DNA of 48,695 nucleotides from Ectocarpus siliculosus. Lineage: Eukaryota > Sar > Phaeophyceae > Ectocarpales > Ectocarpaceae. A program made the translations under genes and the position numbers. The notes below the pieces were generated by a model. That model saw only the letters and a list, made by a program, of their open reading frames with translations, was not told the origin of the DNA and made no database searches. How positions within the stretch are numbered: the first letter of the stretch is position 1; each line of letters begins with the position of its first letter. This document shows positions 1 to 10,514 of the stretch, piece after piece. The stretch lies in NCBI GenBank assembly GCA_000310025.1, contig FN649729.1, positions 3,634,157-3,682,851 on the forward strand, read 5' to 3'.

Positions 1-675
1 CGGCCCCTTTAGCATTGGCTGTCATAGCTGCCGCTTGCGACACCCCGCCCTTTAAGGGTCTCAAACGGACTTTCTCGGTACTGCAAGCGGGAGCGCCGGT
101 GCCAGCTCTTGTCGAGGTCAGCTTCCGCTCGCCAAGTTCTATCATGTGCAACTCTTTCTTGGCCCCGCGCATGTTGCTGGGCATTGTTTGGGCGAATGGG
201 GATGGGGTAAGCAACAATGGCGTGGACTGCGAAGCACAACACTTTTTCGGGTGGGCCACACTACTTGCAACATACGAGCGGTTCGGCAAACGCTTGTAAG
301 CGATTGGGCGGTATGTAGTAGGGCACCTGCAACACCGTCTCCTTGACTTGGAGGGTGTAAACCGGAGCGGCATGCACCCCATCTAGCAAATTGCATACGA
401 TGCGCAGTGGGCTACGTTTTTGGGTTAGCTCATGATCGTGGGTCATGACCGGGCCATGTTCCAATCGTGACCCGGTTATGTTGTCCTGTGTTTTTGTTCC
501 TGCCAAGTTTTTTTTTTTTTTTTCGTTCGCTCCTTCGAGCCCCCCTCCCGTCCTCCATCTCCCCTCCCAGCGCTTGTGTACATGCTCGCATTTTTTTTTG
601 TTTCCGCAACCTGCTGCTGTCTTTCGCTCCCGTTTGCTTTCCTGTCCGCGCACCCTTTTGTCCGTTTCGTTTCAG
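1..675 (+). other. Intron upstream of the first visible HDAC exon
   Basis: No reading frame here resembles the upstream part of a histone deacetylase catalytic domain. The stretch ends in a pyrimidine-rich tract and a TTTCAG acceptor at 671-675. A T run lies near 508-522 and another near 591-599. I read it as intron, with the upstream exons lying before the window. I see nothing else in it. Confidence 0.6.
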
Positions 676-1789
676 GGTTCGATGCCCACGTCGACGACCC
701 CCTGGCGGGCATCACGCTGGACGAGGACGACTACCGCTGGGTCACGGAGAGGATCTGCGACGTGGCAGAGAGGGTACGTTCGTTTTACAGTCTCGTTGAT
801 TCTCTATGACGTTCTATTTTCCCTGCTGACGTCCTGGCGTAACCGTTTCATGCTGTGGTCGTGGCGGGGTTCGGGGACGGCGGGCGGGGGGGATCCGCAA
901 GAGGGTTAGCACGGCGGTAGAGGCGATCCCTTTGTGCTTGAGCGCGCGGTTAGAGCGTTGCACTTTCATTAGGCGTGTGTCGCCCGTCTTGAGCACCATG
1001 TACACATGCATGGCCACGATTTTCTCTGGCGGTGGATTTCGCCGTTGCCACTTGTCCACCTTGTTGTTACCGTCGGCTACTTCTCTCGCCATGTACTTGT
1101 ACAAGTGCTTCTTATACTGACTATCGTTCGTGGTTACTGTCTGCGACACCGGCGACGGTGACGGTATCGGTGGCGGTGGCGGTGGCGGTGAAAACGAACA
1201 GGTGTGCGGCGGGCGCGTGGTGTCCATCCTGGAAGGCGGCTACAACCTGCAGGCCATCTCGGACAGCGCCGTCGCCCACGTCCATGCGCTTCGACAAGGC
1301 GCCGCCGCCGCACCAGCACCAGCACCAGCACCAGCACCAGCACCAGCACCAGCACTAGCACCAGCAACGGGACCAGCAGCAACGAAGGAAACAACACGAG
1401 CAGCGGCAGCGAAGAGTCCGGCCGAAGCCCCGCCGTCGGGTAAAAGCATCGCCATGAAGGAAGGGGGTTCGAACGGGCCTGGCGTTGGAAGCCCTGGGAG
1501 TTCCTCCTTGGTAGAAGAGGTTTCCAGGAACGACGGGGGTAGCAGCGGCGGCGGCGGTGGCGGTAGCGACACCAACGTTGCACCAACGACCGTGCCGACG
1601 GCCGCCGCGGCGGCGGCGGCGGCGGCGGCGGGGGTCGCGGAGGCTTCCGCTGACGGCGGTGGAGGACAAGAAGGACAGGGTGTCGTGGGCGAGTCGGAAG
1701 GGTGCGACACGTCGTTGGGAGTGAGGCCGGAGGAGCACGAGGAGATCGACTTGATGCTCGCCCAGCTGAGCCTCGAAGATGCCGATTGA
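676..1789 (+). CDS. Histone deacetylase family protein, C-terminal part (two exons, 5' end outside window)
   Basis: Class II-like histone deacetylase, a zinc enzyme that removes acetyl groups from lysine. Exon 676-773 starts with two bases finishing a Gly codon and encodes GFDAHVDDPLAG. The Asp of GFDA corresponds to a zinc ligand in class II enzymes. The exon ends at a GTACGT donor (774). The next exon, 1202-1789, follows a CAG acceptor in the same phase. It begins VCGGRVVSILEGGYNLQ, where LEGGY holds the expected catalytic-site Tyr, and continues to the helix AHVHALRQ that closes the fold. After about residue 40 of this exon the rest (roughly 155 residues) is low-complexity Ala/Pro, Gly and Ala runs plus a short acidic end, unlike any deacetylase core. 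The catalytic His pair and two other metal ligands lie upstream, outside the window. Subclass is uncertain; family assignment is firm. Confidence 0.88.
1311..1367 (+). repeat. CCAGCA hexamer repeat inside the HDAC C-terminal exon
   Basis: About nine copies of a CCAGCA-type hexamer, read in frame as alternating Ala-Pro. A second trinucleotide run (GCC/GCG, about 1600-1631) gives a poly-Ala block in the same exon. Both are length-unstable and fall outside the catalytic domain. Confidence 0.85.
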
Positions 1790-4529
1790 CGAGACAGCAG
1801 CGGGAAGGATGCCCCGAATCCGTTGTAGTGGCAGGGGAAAGCGACAGTGACCACTTTTAGAACGCGGTGTAGGTGTCTTGGAGAGGCAAACACTGGGTGG
1901 AGTTGTTTTACAACGACGTTGGTTTTTTAAGCGTTGACACATGGCAGAGGAGTACAGAGGGGAGGATGGGTGGTATTAATAGTTCTCTTCGTGACCGACC
2001 GTCCGTGTGTGTGCGGGGGGATTTGTTGATATACATAGTATATGTGTACCGCAATGTCTCGTTTGGGATTTGGAGACTGCGGGCGGTGAAAAAGAAAAGA
2101 GGTTGTGTAGCAATGTGTAGCAACGGGACGACACCTGGATGTTCGTTATTTGTGTTGATGAGTCCTGACGTGCACCGCAGACGTGTTTCGTCGGGGATGT
2201 ACTGTAGTGCATGTAATGCCTATGTGGCTTTTACCAATAGTGTTTATTACGCATCAGTCATTACGAGTCTACTTCTGAATCTACGCTGCGCACCTTCGGT
2301 GGCTCTTGATTGTCGTTGGGCGTGTGTAGGTCGTCTTGTGAAGATAGCAACGTGTGTGCATGGTGATTTGTTTCGGCTTTCCATTTTATTGCATGCCGGT
2401 GTCGCGGGTTTACGGGTTGCCTCCAGTTCCTCTGCGAAGGGTGGGGACACAGCAGTTAGTCTTTAATTTAAGTAACAGTCTTGTTTTGCACGTGTTCGCC
2501 CGTAGTTGAGGGCTATCTTGGGATCGCGGCAGTTTGGTGCGTTGGACACGACAGAGAGGAAGAGTTACCGATCAGAAGTGAGGATGAATTAGTAAAAGAC
2601 ACAGAGTTGGCTACCGACGAACCATCAACGAAAATCGCCGCTTTAGCACGGTGCTCTGGACGAGTGGATCACAACCTTGCAAAGGGGCCTCTCTTGATCT
2701 CCTACTAATAAATAGTTGTAATAGTTTGACGTGCCCTCGTTGTGAGGAACGTTCATTTCTCTTCGAGAGTCGCCAACAATGACCTGGAGACGATCGGCAT
2801 CAAATCGTTCTCAATTTGTCTTCCCCACAACAGTGTCTGGGGGCTTCCTTCCACCTGAGCCTAAGCACACGGGTTTGTTTCTTTTCCGTGCGATCGAGGA
2901 ATGAATATGGCCGTCACTTCCGACTGGACTCGCTGTTCGTCTGATCCCTCCACACCATAAAAATACGGACGTGGCGAATCATCCGGCCGCCGCATAGAAG
3001 CGAGTCGGCGAGCCCTAGGTTTTCAGGGAGGAAAAGGAATTGAAATGTGTTCGACGCGTAGGGAGCGGTTTACGCGTGTCTCATGCGGGAGACATTGAGC
3101 TTGACGGTGATGCTTTTGGTGTGTGGTCGATGATAACGTACGTCCCAGTCAACTCATTTGAACTGGCGAAAGGAACCCAATTTCGGAGGGACTTTTTCGA
3201 ACAGGCCGAGCGAAAAAACACACGTTCACGGCCAAGAGGTTACAGACCTCACATATATACCGCACAGAAAAACGCCTGCCCGAAAAAGTGTGAACAAAGC
3301 GCGGCGAAATATGCCGAGGCGGTGAGAGCCGCGCGCCTCCCTCTCGCTGTGCGAGTTATCATCGGGTACTTTCTTCTTCGGAAACCCTCACGGCGTGTGT
3401 GTAACACCAACACCTCCAGACCGTATCGCGACCTTCACCACGAGACAAGAGAATGACTCATGATCAATCCCATCACCAGGAGCCCTTCCACCCCGTGACC
3501 TACAACATCTCCAAATTTTTACCCCCGCGACGCGAGAGCGGGTTCACATTTGCTTCAAAGGCGACCCGTCACTCGCGTTTCACATGTCCACAATGGCCTG
3601 TTACTAGACGCGGCGATCATGCTCCCCGCACAATATTACCACAAAAACCTACATCTACTCAGTCAGTCCATTTACAAATCGTGCTGCAAGTGTAGACAAG
3701 ACAACAAAACATCCACAACATTCAACAGCGTCCCAAAAAGCGCGCCTGGTCGTCGCGCGTTTTCTCACATCTGCCCTCCTCCCCGCCCCTCTAACCCCCC
3801 CACCCCCCCTCCCCCTATACGTGCTCGCGCAGCATCGCGCGTCACACGCACAGCCCCCGAGAAGCCTTCCAAACCACCAGCAGAGAAATAGTACCTCTGC
3901 CGACACCATATTTTGCGTCTAGTTCGGGAGCAATCATTTGGGCTTCAAGTACAAATCATGAACTGCCTGTTCCTCATGGCACGACGCCAACCCTCCAGAA
4001 GCCGCCTGCGCTCATGCGCCATGACATCACATACAACAAATACAAGGGACTGCAAACACACACAAACACACACGATGCAAAAAATGAACGCGGCGGTCAT
4101 GTCATTCAAAACGCGGACTGGGACACCTCTATCTCTCGCTCTCTCTTACATGATGCAGATGGCACTTTCGCCAACAACACGCGACCGGTCAAATTCGTCT
4201 TGTTTTTCTCCATTCCACTTCTCTCTTACCCCCCAAACAAAATCACAGGTACCCGTGTGATATTCTGCAACAACGCCACATTCGCTTTTGCCCTCACCTC
4301 TCCCTGCCGCAAAATTATTAATTCGTTCTGCCGCACACTCGTGAAACTCGAACAACACCCTCCTGCGAGTAAGGTAGCCTGCAACGCACCCTCTTTTCTC
4401 ACAACATACGCCCAGACGGTGGTAAACCTTCTTCTTGCACATCATTCGATTTTAATTCCGTCGACCACCTTTCTGCTAGTACCAGCTCCGCAAGCGCCGC
4501 CTGTTCTCCCCGATAAACACACGAAATAA
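1790..4529. other. Convergent intergenic region and 3' UTRs
   Basis: This 2.7 kb lies between two genes that point at each other. From 1790 to about 2480 the + strand is rich in G and T, as expected for a long 3' UTR of the deacetylase. From about 3650 to 4529 the + strand is rich in C and A, so its complement is G/T-rich and fits the 3' UTR of the minus-strand DUF2358 gene. The middle (about 2700-3600) has several open frames up to 138 codons, but none has a recognisable domain or splice context. No gene is called. Confidence 0.6.
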
Positions 4530-6882
4530 TCACCAAGTTCCCGGTCGTTGAGGCGGCCGCGATCGACCTCCGGCGGGCGGAATCCTCTTTGGGTTGTCGT
4601 TCTCGTTCCTGCCCCTGCCGGGGATAGGCACCAGGCTCGGGATGAGCTCGCCGAACTTGGGCTGCCGGATGCCGTTGCTGCAGCACACCTTGAGGAGGAC
4701 GAAGTCGCAGCAGACCATGCCGCCTGTGCAGTCCCAGGACGTCTCGCACGCGAGTTCCGCCCCCTTGGAGCCGAACCACCCGCCCGCGTTGTTCTTCTTC
4801 TCCTTCTCCGCCCTCGCCCTCTTCTGGTTAGCGGCGGCGGCGGCGGCGGCGGCTGCTGCCCCGTCCTCGCCGCTCCCGTCGCCGTCCGGCGTCGCACCGG
4901 CGGCGGCGCCCTCGCCGCCGCCGCTCTCCGCTACCCCGTCCGTGTCCATCATCAGCACCGTCGAGAGCGCCTGCATGTAGTCCCCGCGGAGCTCGGAGTC
5001 CGTCCTGGCGGCGTCGAACATGGCGCCGACAGCGGCGTCGTCCGCCTCACCCTGTTGCTGCTGCTCGAACAGCTGCGTGGGGGCCCCGCCGACCACCGCG
5101 TGGGGGGTAGGTAGTGCCGCGCCCGCGCCCGCCGGCTTGGCCACCGCCCCGCGGGAGACCCAGGCGGGAAGGTTGATCCACGCGTAGGCGAACGGGGGCT
5201 CGACGGCGCGTCCGTTGACGACCACCGTTTCCAGGTCGTGGCGGTAGGCGAGGCCGTCGCTGTTGATGTGGTAGGCGGAGATGCCGTCGACGTAGATGGG
5301 CCGCTGCCGGGCCTTGAGCTGGAGCACCACGTTCCACGTCACGCGCACCTGCTGCTTGCTCCAGTCGTAGGTGAGGCGGAAGGTGGTGGTCGCGTCGTTC
5401 ATGAACGTCTGCCGGAAGAACCGGAGCGTCGCGAACACTCGCTTGTAGTTCGAGATGCCTCGGAACGCCACGCCCGTCTGTTGGTACGATTTTGCGATCG
5501 GGAAAAAGGGGGTCAGCTAAAGGCGGGCGTGCGACGAACGGGCAAAACTCTCGGGATTTATGCATCGCAGCGTCGAGAGTGGCACGGCAAGACAAAAATG
5601 CTGGACCGTTGTTGCAAGTGCACGACCACGGCAAACCGTACACACTTCCACTTCCATGACTGACTCATAAACGGCACAGCAGTGTGTCCTTCAATTATGA
5701 CCTATTGTAGTCTGTCCCCCCACCTTACGACAACGGCACGGACAGCGTAAGTCGAATCCGAAAACGAGGCTCCCGAAACATTATTAAATAAAACGAGGCG
5801 TCAAATGTACCAAACGAGAATTTCGGCAAAATTCAAAATTCCTGTTCGTTCGACTGGTGCGCGTACATAGCTTGACTGCTTGTATACAATACTAATAACG
5901 TACGTATATGGTCGCACGTTGTCCAGAGTCCAGAGCAAATAAAATATAAAATATGCCCTTCACGAACCAGCCCACAATCCTGCTTATCATACACCCCGCA
6001 CTCAGCCACCCATCAGCTGTGTGCCGCGTGCCACACTGCAAGCCGGAGAGTGAGCGTTCTAACTGTACCCTACCCAGTCAGACAGCAGCCGCCTAGAAGT
6101 ACAATGATTCTCGATCAGAGCGCAACGTACTTGAAGGACAGCCCTAGAAAATCAAGATAAACGTCGACGGAACTCTATCTCTCTCTGTATTCTATAGAAC
6201 ACGGCTGGGCATCACGAGCAGGCTACTACTACCCTAGCGAAAGACCACCACCACGTCGTTGATGGGGGAACAGCAGTGAGGCCTCAACAACAGCAAGGGG
6301 ATTGTTTCCGAAGGGTCTATATGCTGATAAAAGAGTGGGCTCAACACTAAAACACGCCTTTCTCCTTACCGGATCGCGCAGCTCGATCTCCTCGGTAAAG
6401 ATGTCGAACGCGGGGGGGTCGAAGAATATCCGCGGGTAGTCCTCCCTCAGCGTGGAGATCACCTTGCCCAGGTTCACCTCAAAGTCGGGGCTTTTGCCGT
6501 CGTCTCTCTCTCTCATGCCCAAGTCCTCCGTGCCATCGCGCGCAATTATGCCGGGCCGCGGCTGCCTGGTAATGCTGGGGAAAATCAAGGACGAGGCAAG
6601 CTGCGCCCCGCTGGCGCTGCTGACGAGGTCAGCAGCCCCTCTCGCTTGTGTTGCCGCGGACGCCTCGGTGCCCTCCGCCGCGGGAGACATCGTCGACATC
6701 CGGGGGGAGGGGGAGCCGTGCCGGCGGCACACGCTGCTTTTTCTGTCCTCGATGTTCCTCGAGGTGGGCACGCTCGAGAGCCCTGCTCCTGACGGCGTCG
6801 GGAAGAGGTAAGCGGAGGTGGTCTTGGTGGAGGTGGTGGCCAGAAGCCCCGCGGCCAGCAGGCTCCTCTTGATGCCGCCCAT
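4530..6882 (-). CDS. Plastid-type DUF2358 domain protein with Cys-rich C-terminus (two exons)
   Basis: Exons are 6882-6370 and 5477-4530 on the minus strand; the 892-base intron has GT-AG ends and phase 0. The product is 486 residues. The start at 6882 gives a hydrophobic leader (residues about 4-20) followed by TTSAYLFP, which resembles the Ala-Phe/aromatic cleavage motif of bipartite plastid leaders in algae with red-derived secondary plastids. An in-frame ATG at 7092 would bury that leader, so I prefer 6882. Residues about 133-270 match DUF2358, a SnoaL-like fold found in plants, algae and cyanobacteria: STLREDYPRIFFDPPAFDIF, then RDP joined across the intron to FRGISNYKRVFATLRFFRQ, then a beta-rich part with VTWNVVLQLKA. 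After an Ala-rich linker comes a compact cysteine cluster (CETSWDC, MVCCDF, KVCCSNG) and a basic, Pro-rich tail. DUF2358 has no known reaction. The intron shows nothing else. Confidence 0.85.
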
Positions 6883-7881
6883 GGCTACAAGCTTGTGGTG
6901 TCTCTTTGCGTTGGTGCTTTGGGTGGTCGGGGGGAAAGGGAACGTCGGAAGCTTGTGAGTGTGTGTCGTTCTGGCTAAGTGCGAAAAGACGAGATGACAA
7001 GAAAGATGACGCATCCCTTTAGCTGACGGAGATTGCTGCCGAATAGACCGCCAAAACGCCTCTTCGGAGAAACGGATGCAAACCCTCTCCAAGCATCCCT
7101 GTCCTCCCGCGTCTGCGCGTCTGGGATGAGACTGCTGTCTGCTGCCGTCACACCACGCGTGACCTCAACGCTTTGCCTGCTGTTCTCTTCGGTACCGCCT
7201 CCATGACCCTCATCAGATCATGCCTGACCAGGCGAATCAGATTCGCAATGAACCAGGTGCGCAATCGTAGCTGCTGCTGCGAGAAGCAGCAAGTGCGATT
7301 GGTTTGAAGTCGCTGAGGGTCGCATTGCGTCCTGTGCATAAGCATAGCGTACCGAGCGGAGTCAGCGCTGACTGATTGGCGCAGCATTGGAATTGCTGGC
7401 TGAACGCTGTTCCGGCGTGCTTCGATTATGTGGGGCTCCTCTACGCCACCAATGTATCTCCATGCCACCAATGTATTGTCTGCTGTCTACAATTGTACCT
7501 ATCTATGTACCGCCGTGCTGTATAATAGTCTAATGCTGTCCAAGCAACACTTATTTTTCTGCAAGTGTGCACGGCCTCCCGTGCATGGGCGCGGCGGTCA
7601 ACGTTCGTTGCCAGAGAGTGGTGCACGAACTAATCTTTCCGGCGCGATTTACATGAAGTGAATTACCTTCAAGTTTACCACTCTGAATTAGTAGTATCCG
7701 CCTCTGCTGGATGTAGCAGCAGTGTACCAGTATTCATCTACATGCCAGTATTAGTGCATCCGCGAAAACCTCGCGCTATTTGGCTGCAACAGCTATACTT
7801 GTCATCTCGGACTGTTCCAACTGCGAATAACACACGGTCTATATGAGTGGTAATGGCTTCGTGTTTGTGTCACGTCTGCAG
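6883..7881. other. Divergent intergenic region, DUF2358 / membrane protein
   Basis: One kilobase between the DUF2358 start and the first exon supported for the + strand membrane protein. It should hold the DUF2358 promoter and possibly an unresolved 5' exon of the membrane protein gene. The 13-base word GCCACCAATGTAT occurs twice close together near 7446-7475. I could not identify a core promoter. Confidence 0.5.
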
Positions 7882-9367
7882 GACGACACAACCCACCCCT
7901 GGTTGCTACGGCTGCCCTTCTTCACCATTGGACGAACGGCAGCAACCACTCAACCCCCGCCTCCCCCGCGTCGCGCGCTGCCGCCGAATATCTCACCACC
8001 GCCGCCGCTCTACAGCAGGCGCTTCGACCAACCGTGACACCATCACCGACAATATCAGCATTAACACCATTAGCAGCAGCACCTCCGATAGATGGACCGG
8101 TAGGGAGCTTGGGTGGTCTCGTGAGCAGACGCAACCTTCGCGTGACGCACACGCCCCCCCAGACGCCTCCGATGCCGCCGATGGACCTCAGGTAAATTTA
8201 CATACAGAATGCGGCAAAATCTTCAACCCAACGCAAATTTGAAAAGGCTGCCTTGTGTTGCCGCTCTGCTGCTCCTAATTCCGCCACGAAAGTCATGATC
8301 GTGTGGTGGTCATGGCGATACCTCTCAGAGTAAGCAAGGCCCGAAATGGAAAATCTGGTCATCGTCTATCTCTGTTTACATCTGGCTCCGCATGGCCGCG
8401 ATGAACCTATTTATTTTCCATGAAACAATCAAGAGTTCGCAAGCATCCTCAAGATTGGGTGCTAGAGCAGCAAGTAGCCCTTCCACGAAATATCTGACCA
8501 GGCGAAAGGCCGGGTTCGCTGTGCCACGATTGCGGTAGGTGCTACGATCCGCTTCTTCATGGTACCAAGGTATTACAGTAGATATTGCAGGACTTGCAGC
8601 CTTAGCCGAATACCACTCCGGACTTCCACGATTGCTACACAATGTATTGTCACATTGCAAAGAAGGCCTTGCTCGTCGCAGACTGCTGTTACCTTAAGAG
8701 CTGATACGAACTACTCGCATGTGACCGGCAGCCTGACGTTTCTCATGTGTTTTTTGTTGTTGTTGTCGTTGTTAGTTGTTGTCTTCACATTAGTATACCG
8801 TCCCGGTCTCTGCTCAGTATATTTTTACGTACGTGCCGGTCAAACTGACTCGGACGTGTGTTACTGGTAGTTCCTATGCTTCTATGCTTACTCTGCGGTA
8901 TACTCTAGCACCGTCAGTCAAGCCCCCCTATGGTGCAGAAAACAATCAACCAAGTCAAGGTCAATCAAGCTAATCAATCAGATGAATCGGCGGAAGTCTT
9001 TGGACTGAGCCAGGCCCACGGATGAATCACACGCACGTCCACTAACAGAACGTGTTCCAAACCACATGTTCTGTTTCCTCGCCCACCCATCGCACCAAGG
9101 TACAACTACGCTGCCGGCGTTTTCATCGTGGTCCTCTTCACATGGGCGGCGCTTAGCCCCGAAGACGACGGTTTCAACACCCTGCTAGGCGGGAGTGGCA
9201 TGAACAAGGACGACGACGACGACGATGACGATGATGACGACGACGAGCGCTACGACGGGACCGGCTACGAAGGCAGAGACAAGGCCCTTTCCGGTGGCAG
9301 CGGTAGCGGAGATGACGCGCCCAGGGCGTCAAGTAGTAGCGGTGATCGGCCCGTCGTGCGAGATTGA
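7882..9367 (+). CDS. Predicted small single-pass membrane protein with Asp run (two exons, 5' end unresolved)
   Basis: Not recognised as a family. Exon 7882-8191 follows a CTGCAG acceptor and has an open frame reading through Ala/Pro/Thr-rich sequence to GGLVSRRNLRVTHTPPQ and PPMPPMDLR. It ends at a GTAAAT donor with two bases of an Arg codon. Exon 9100-9367 follows CCAAG and completes that codon in phase, giving YNYAAGVFIVVLFTWAAL, one hydrophobic segment long enough to cross a membrane. A hydrophilic tail follows with 12 Asp codons (9209-9244), a Gly/Ser stretch and a TGA stop. The first in-frame Met visible is at 8172, only a few residues before the membrane segment. If an exon lies further upstream the protein is longer, and I could not find it. 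The phase match and GT-AG ends support the model; the function is unknown. The 908-base intron (8192-9099) shows nothing else. Confidence 0.5.
9209..9244 (+). repeat. GAC/GAT codon run (poly-Asp)
   Basis: Twelve consecutive Asp codons in the last exon of the predicted membrane protein, mixed GAC and GAT. The mixture suggests the tract is not a very recent slippage product. Confidence 0.85.
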
Positions 9368-10514
9368 AATTTTGCCCTGTAATAAATCGTTTCGAGTGGG
9401 GATTCTTTCCTTTCCCCCTGGACTTTCTGTATTAGTACGCCAGAGCATAGCCAGGCCTTGCTCTGCAGTGGTGAGTGCACGGGTTGTATCGTGTGGGAAG
9501 GAATTGTTAAAAAAAATGGGTGGTGGCACTAGAGCTGGTGTTGCGTAATTTTTGTTTGCGGTTTCGATCGAGCGACAGAGCCCTAGAGAACGAACTTGCG
9601 TACATCGGAGCGGGGCGTGCAAGCTGCGGCTAACGAAAAGCAGTTCGGTACACGTTCGACGGTGGTGACGACGGAGGCCGAACGAAAAGTGCACAAGGTT
9701 TTGGAGAGCAAGCAGCCCACCCCGCGCCACATGTGGCCATGTCCTCCTTACCAGGATGATGTGGCCATGTCCTAACCACCTGGTTGCGATGAACCAGAGC
9801 TTGTACGGAGAGAGGTAGCGTTCACACCGACGAGACCCAAGCCCGTCCCGCACGAGAGAAATGATCGCAGGATTCTCACAGCGGCGTAAAGTTCTAGTCG
9901 ATTTCGAGAGCTCTCGCTAAAGCTATTGAATGCTACAATCGTATGCACATTGTCCCGTGCAGAGTCCTCGAATCCTCTGTCCGTGTTTGCGATGCGCTGT
10001 GCGCACGTGTAACGGCAGTCCAATGCAGCTTGAATCACGAGATAAAATATGGCCCCCATGTAAGCAAAACATGTAAGCACACGTCCAACAGCTGCTGTCG
10101 CTCACGGGCGATTGACCCGGGAATGGTGGCTTCTACCCCGGTGCAGCGGCACACACAAACCTATTCAGATGTTACTCTGTAAATGCCATACATCTCAACA
10201 CGGATACATGTAGAAGCAACCATCGGGCCTGGAAGGCAAGGCACAAGAAAAAAGGCAAAACTGAACGCCTAGATGTGGACTCTTTCTGTGTTCACAGGCT
10301 TTGTCATTTGGGTTCGTGAAATTAAACCTCACAATACAAACCTCGCCGACGTAACTCCGAACACCCAAATTACAAATTACAAATTACACACCACTCCAAA
10401 CCTACAGGACTACGCCGGACACAATCACGCCACTTTCCACCCACACTCCAACCCAAGACAATCTTGCCCACCAAATTGTACAATCCATCCATCCTCGACA
10501 CAGGCGAGAAAAAA
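9368..10514. other. Convergent intergenic region, membrane protein / cupin
   Basis: Probable 3' UTR of the + strand gene on the left. On the right, from about 10190 to 10514, the + strand is C/A-rich, which fits the 3' UTR of the minus-strand cupin gene. Scattered short frames show no family signature and no RNA gene was seen. Confidence 0.55.

Noticed and set aside
3040-3456. 138-codon open frame on the + strand
   Set aside because: No domain, no splice context, and composition like the surrounding intergenic DNA.
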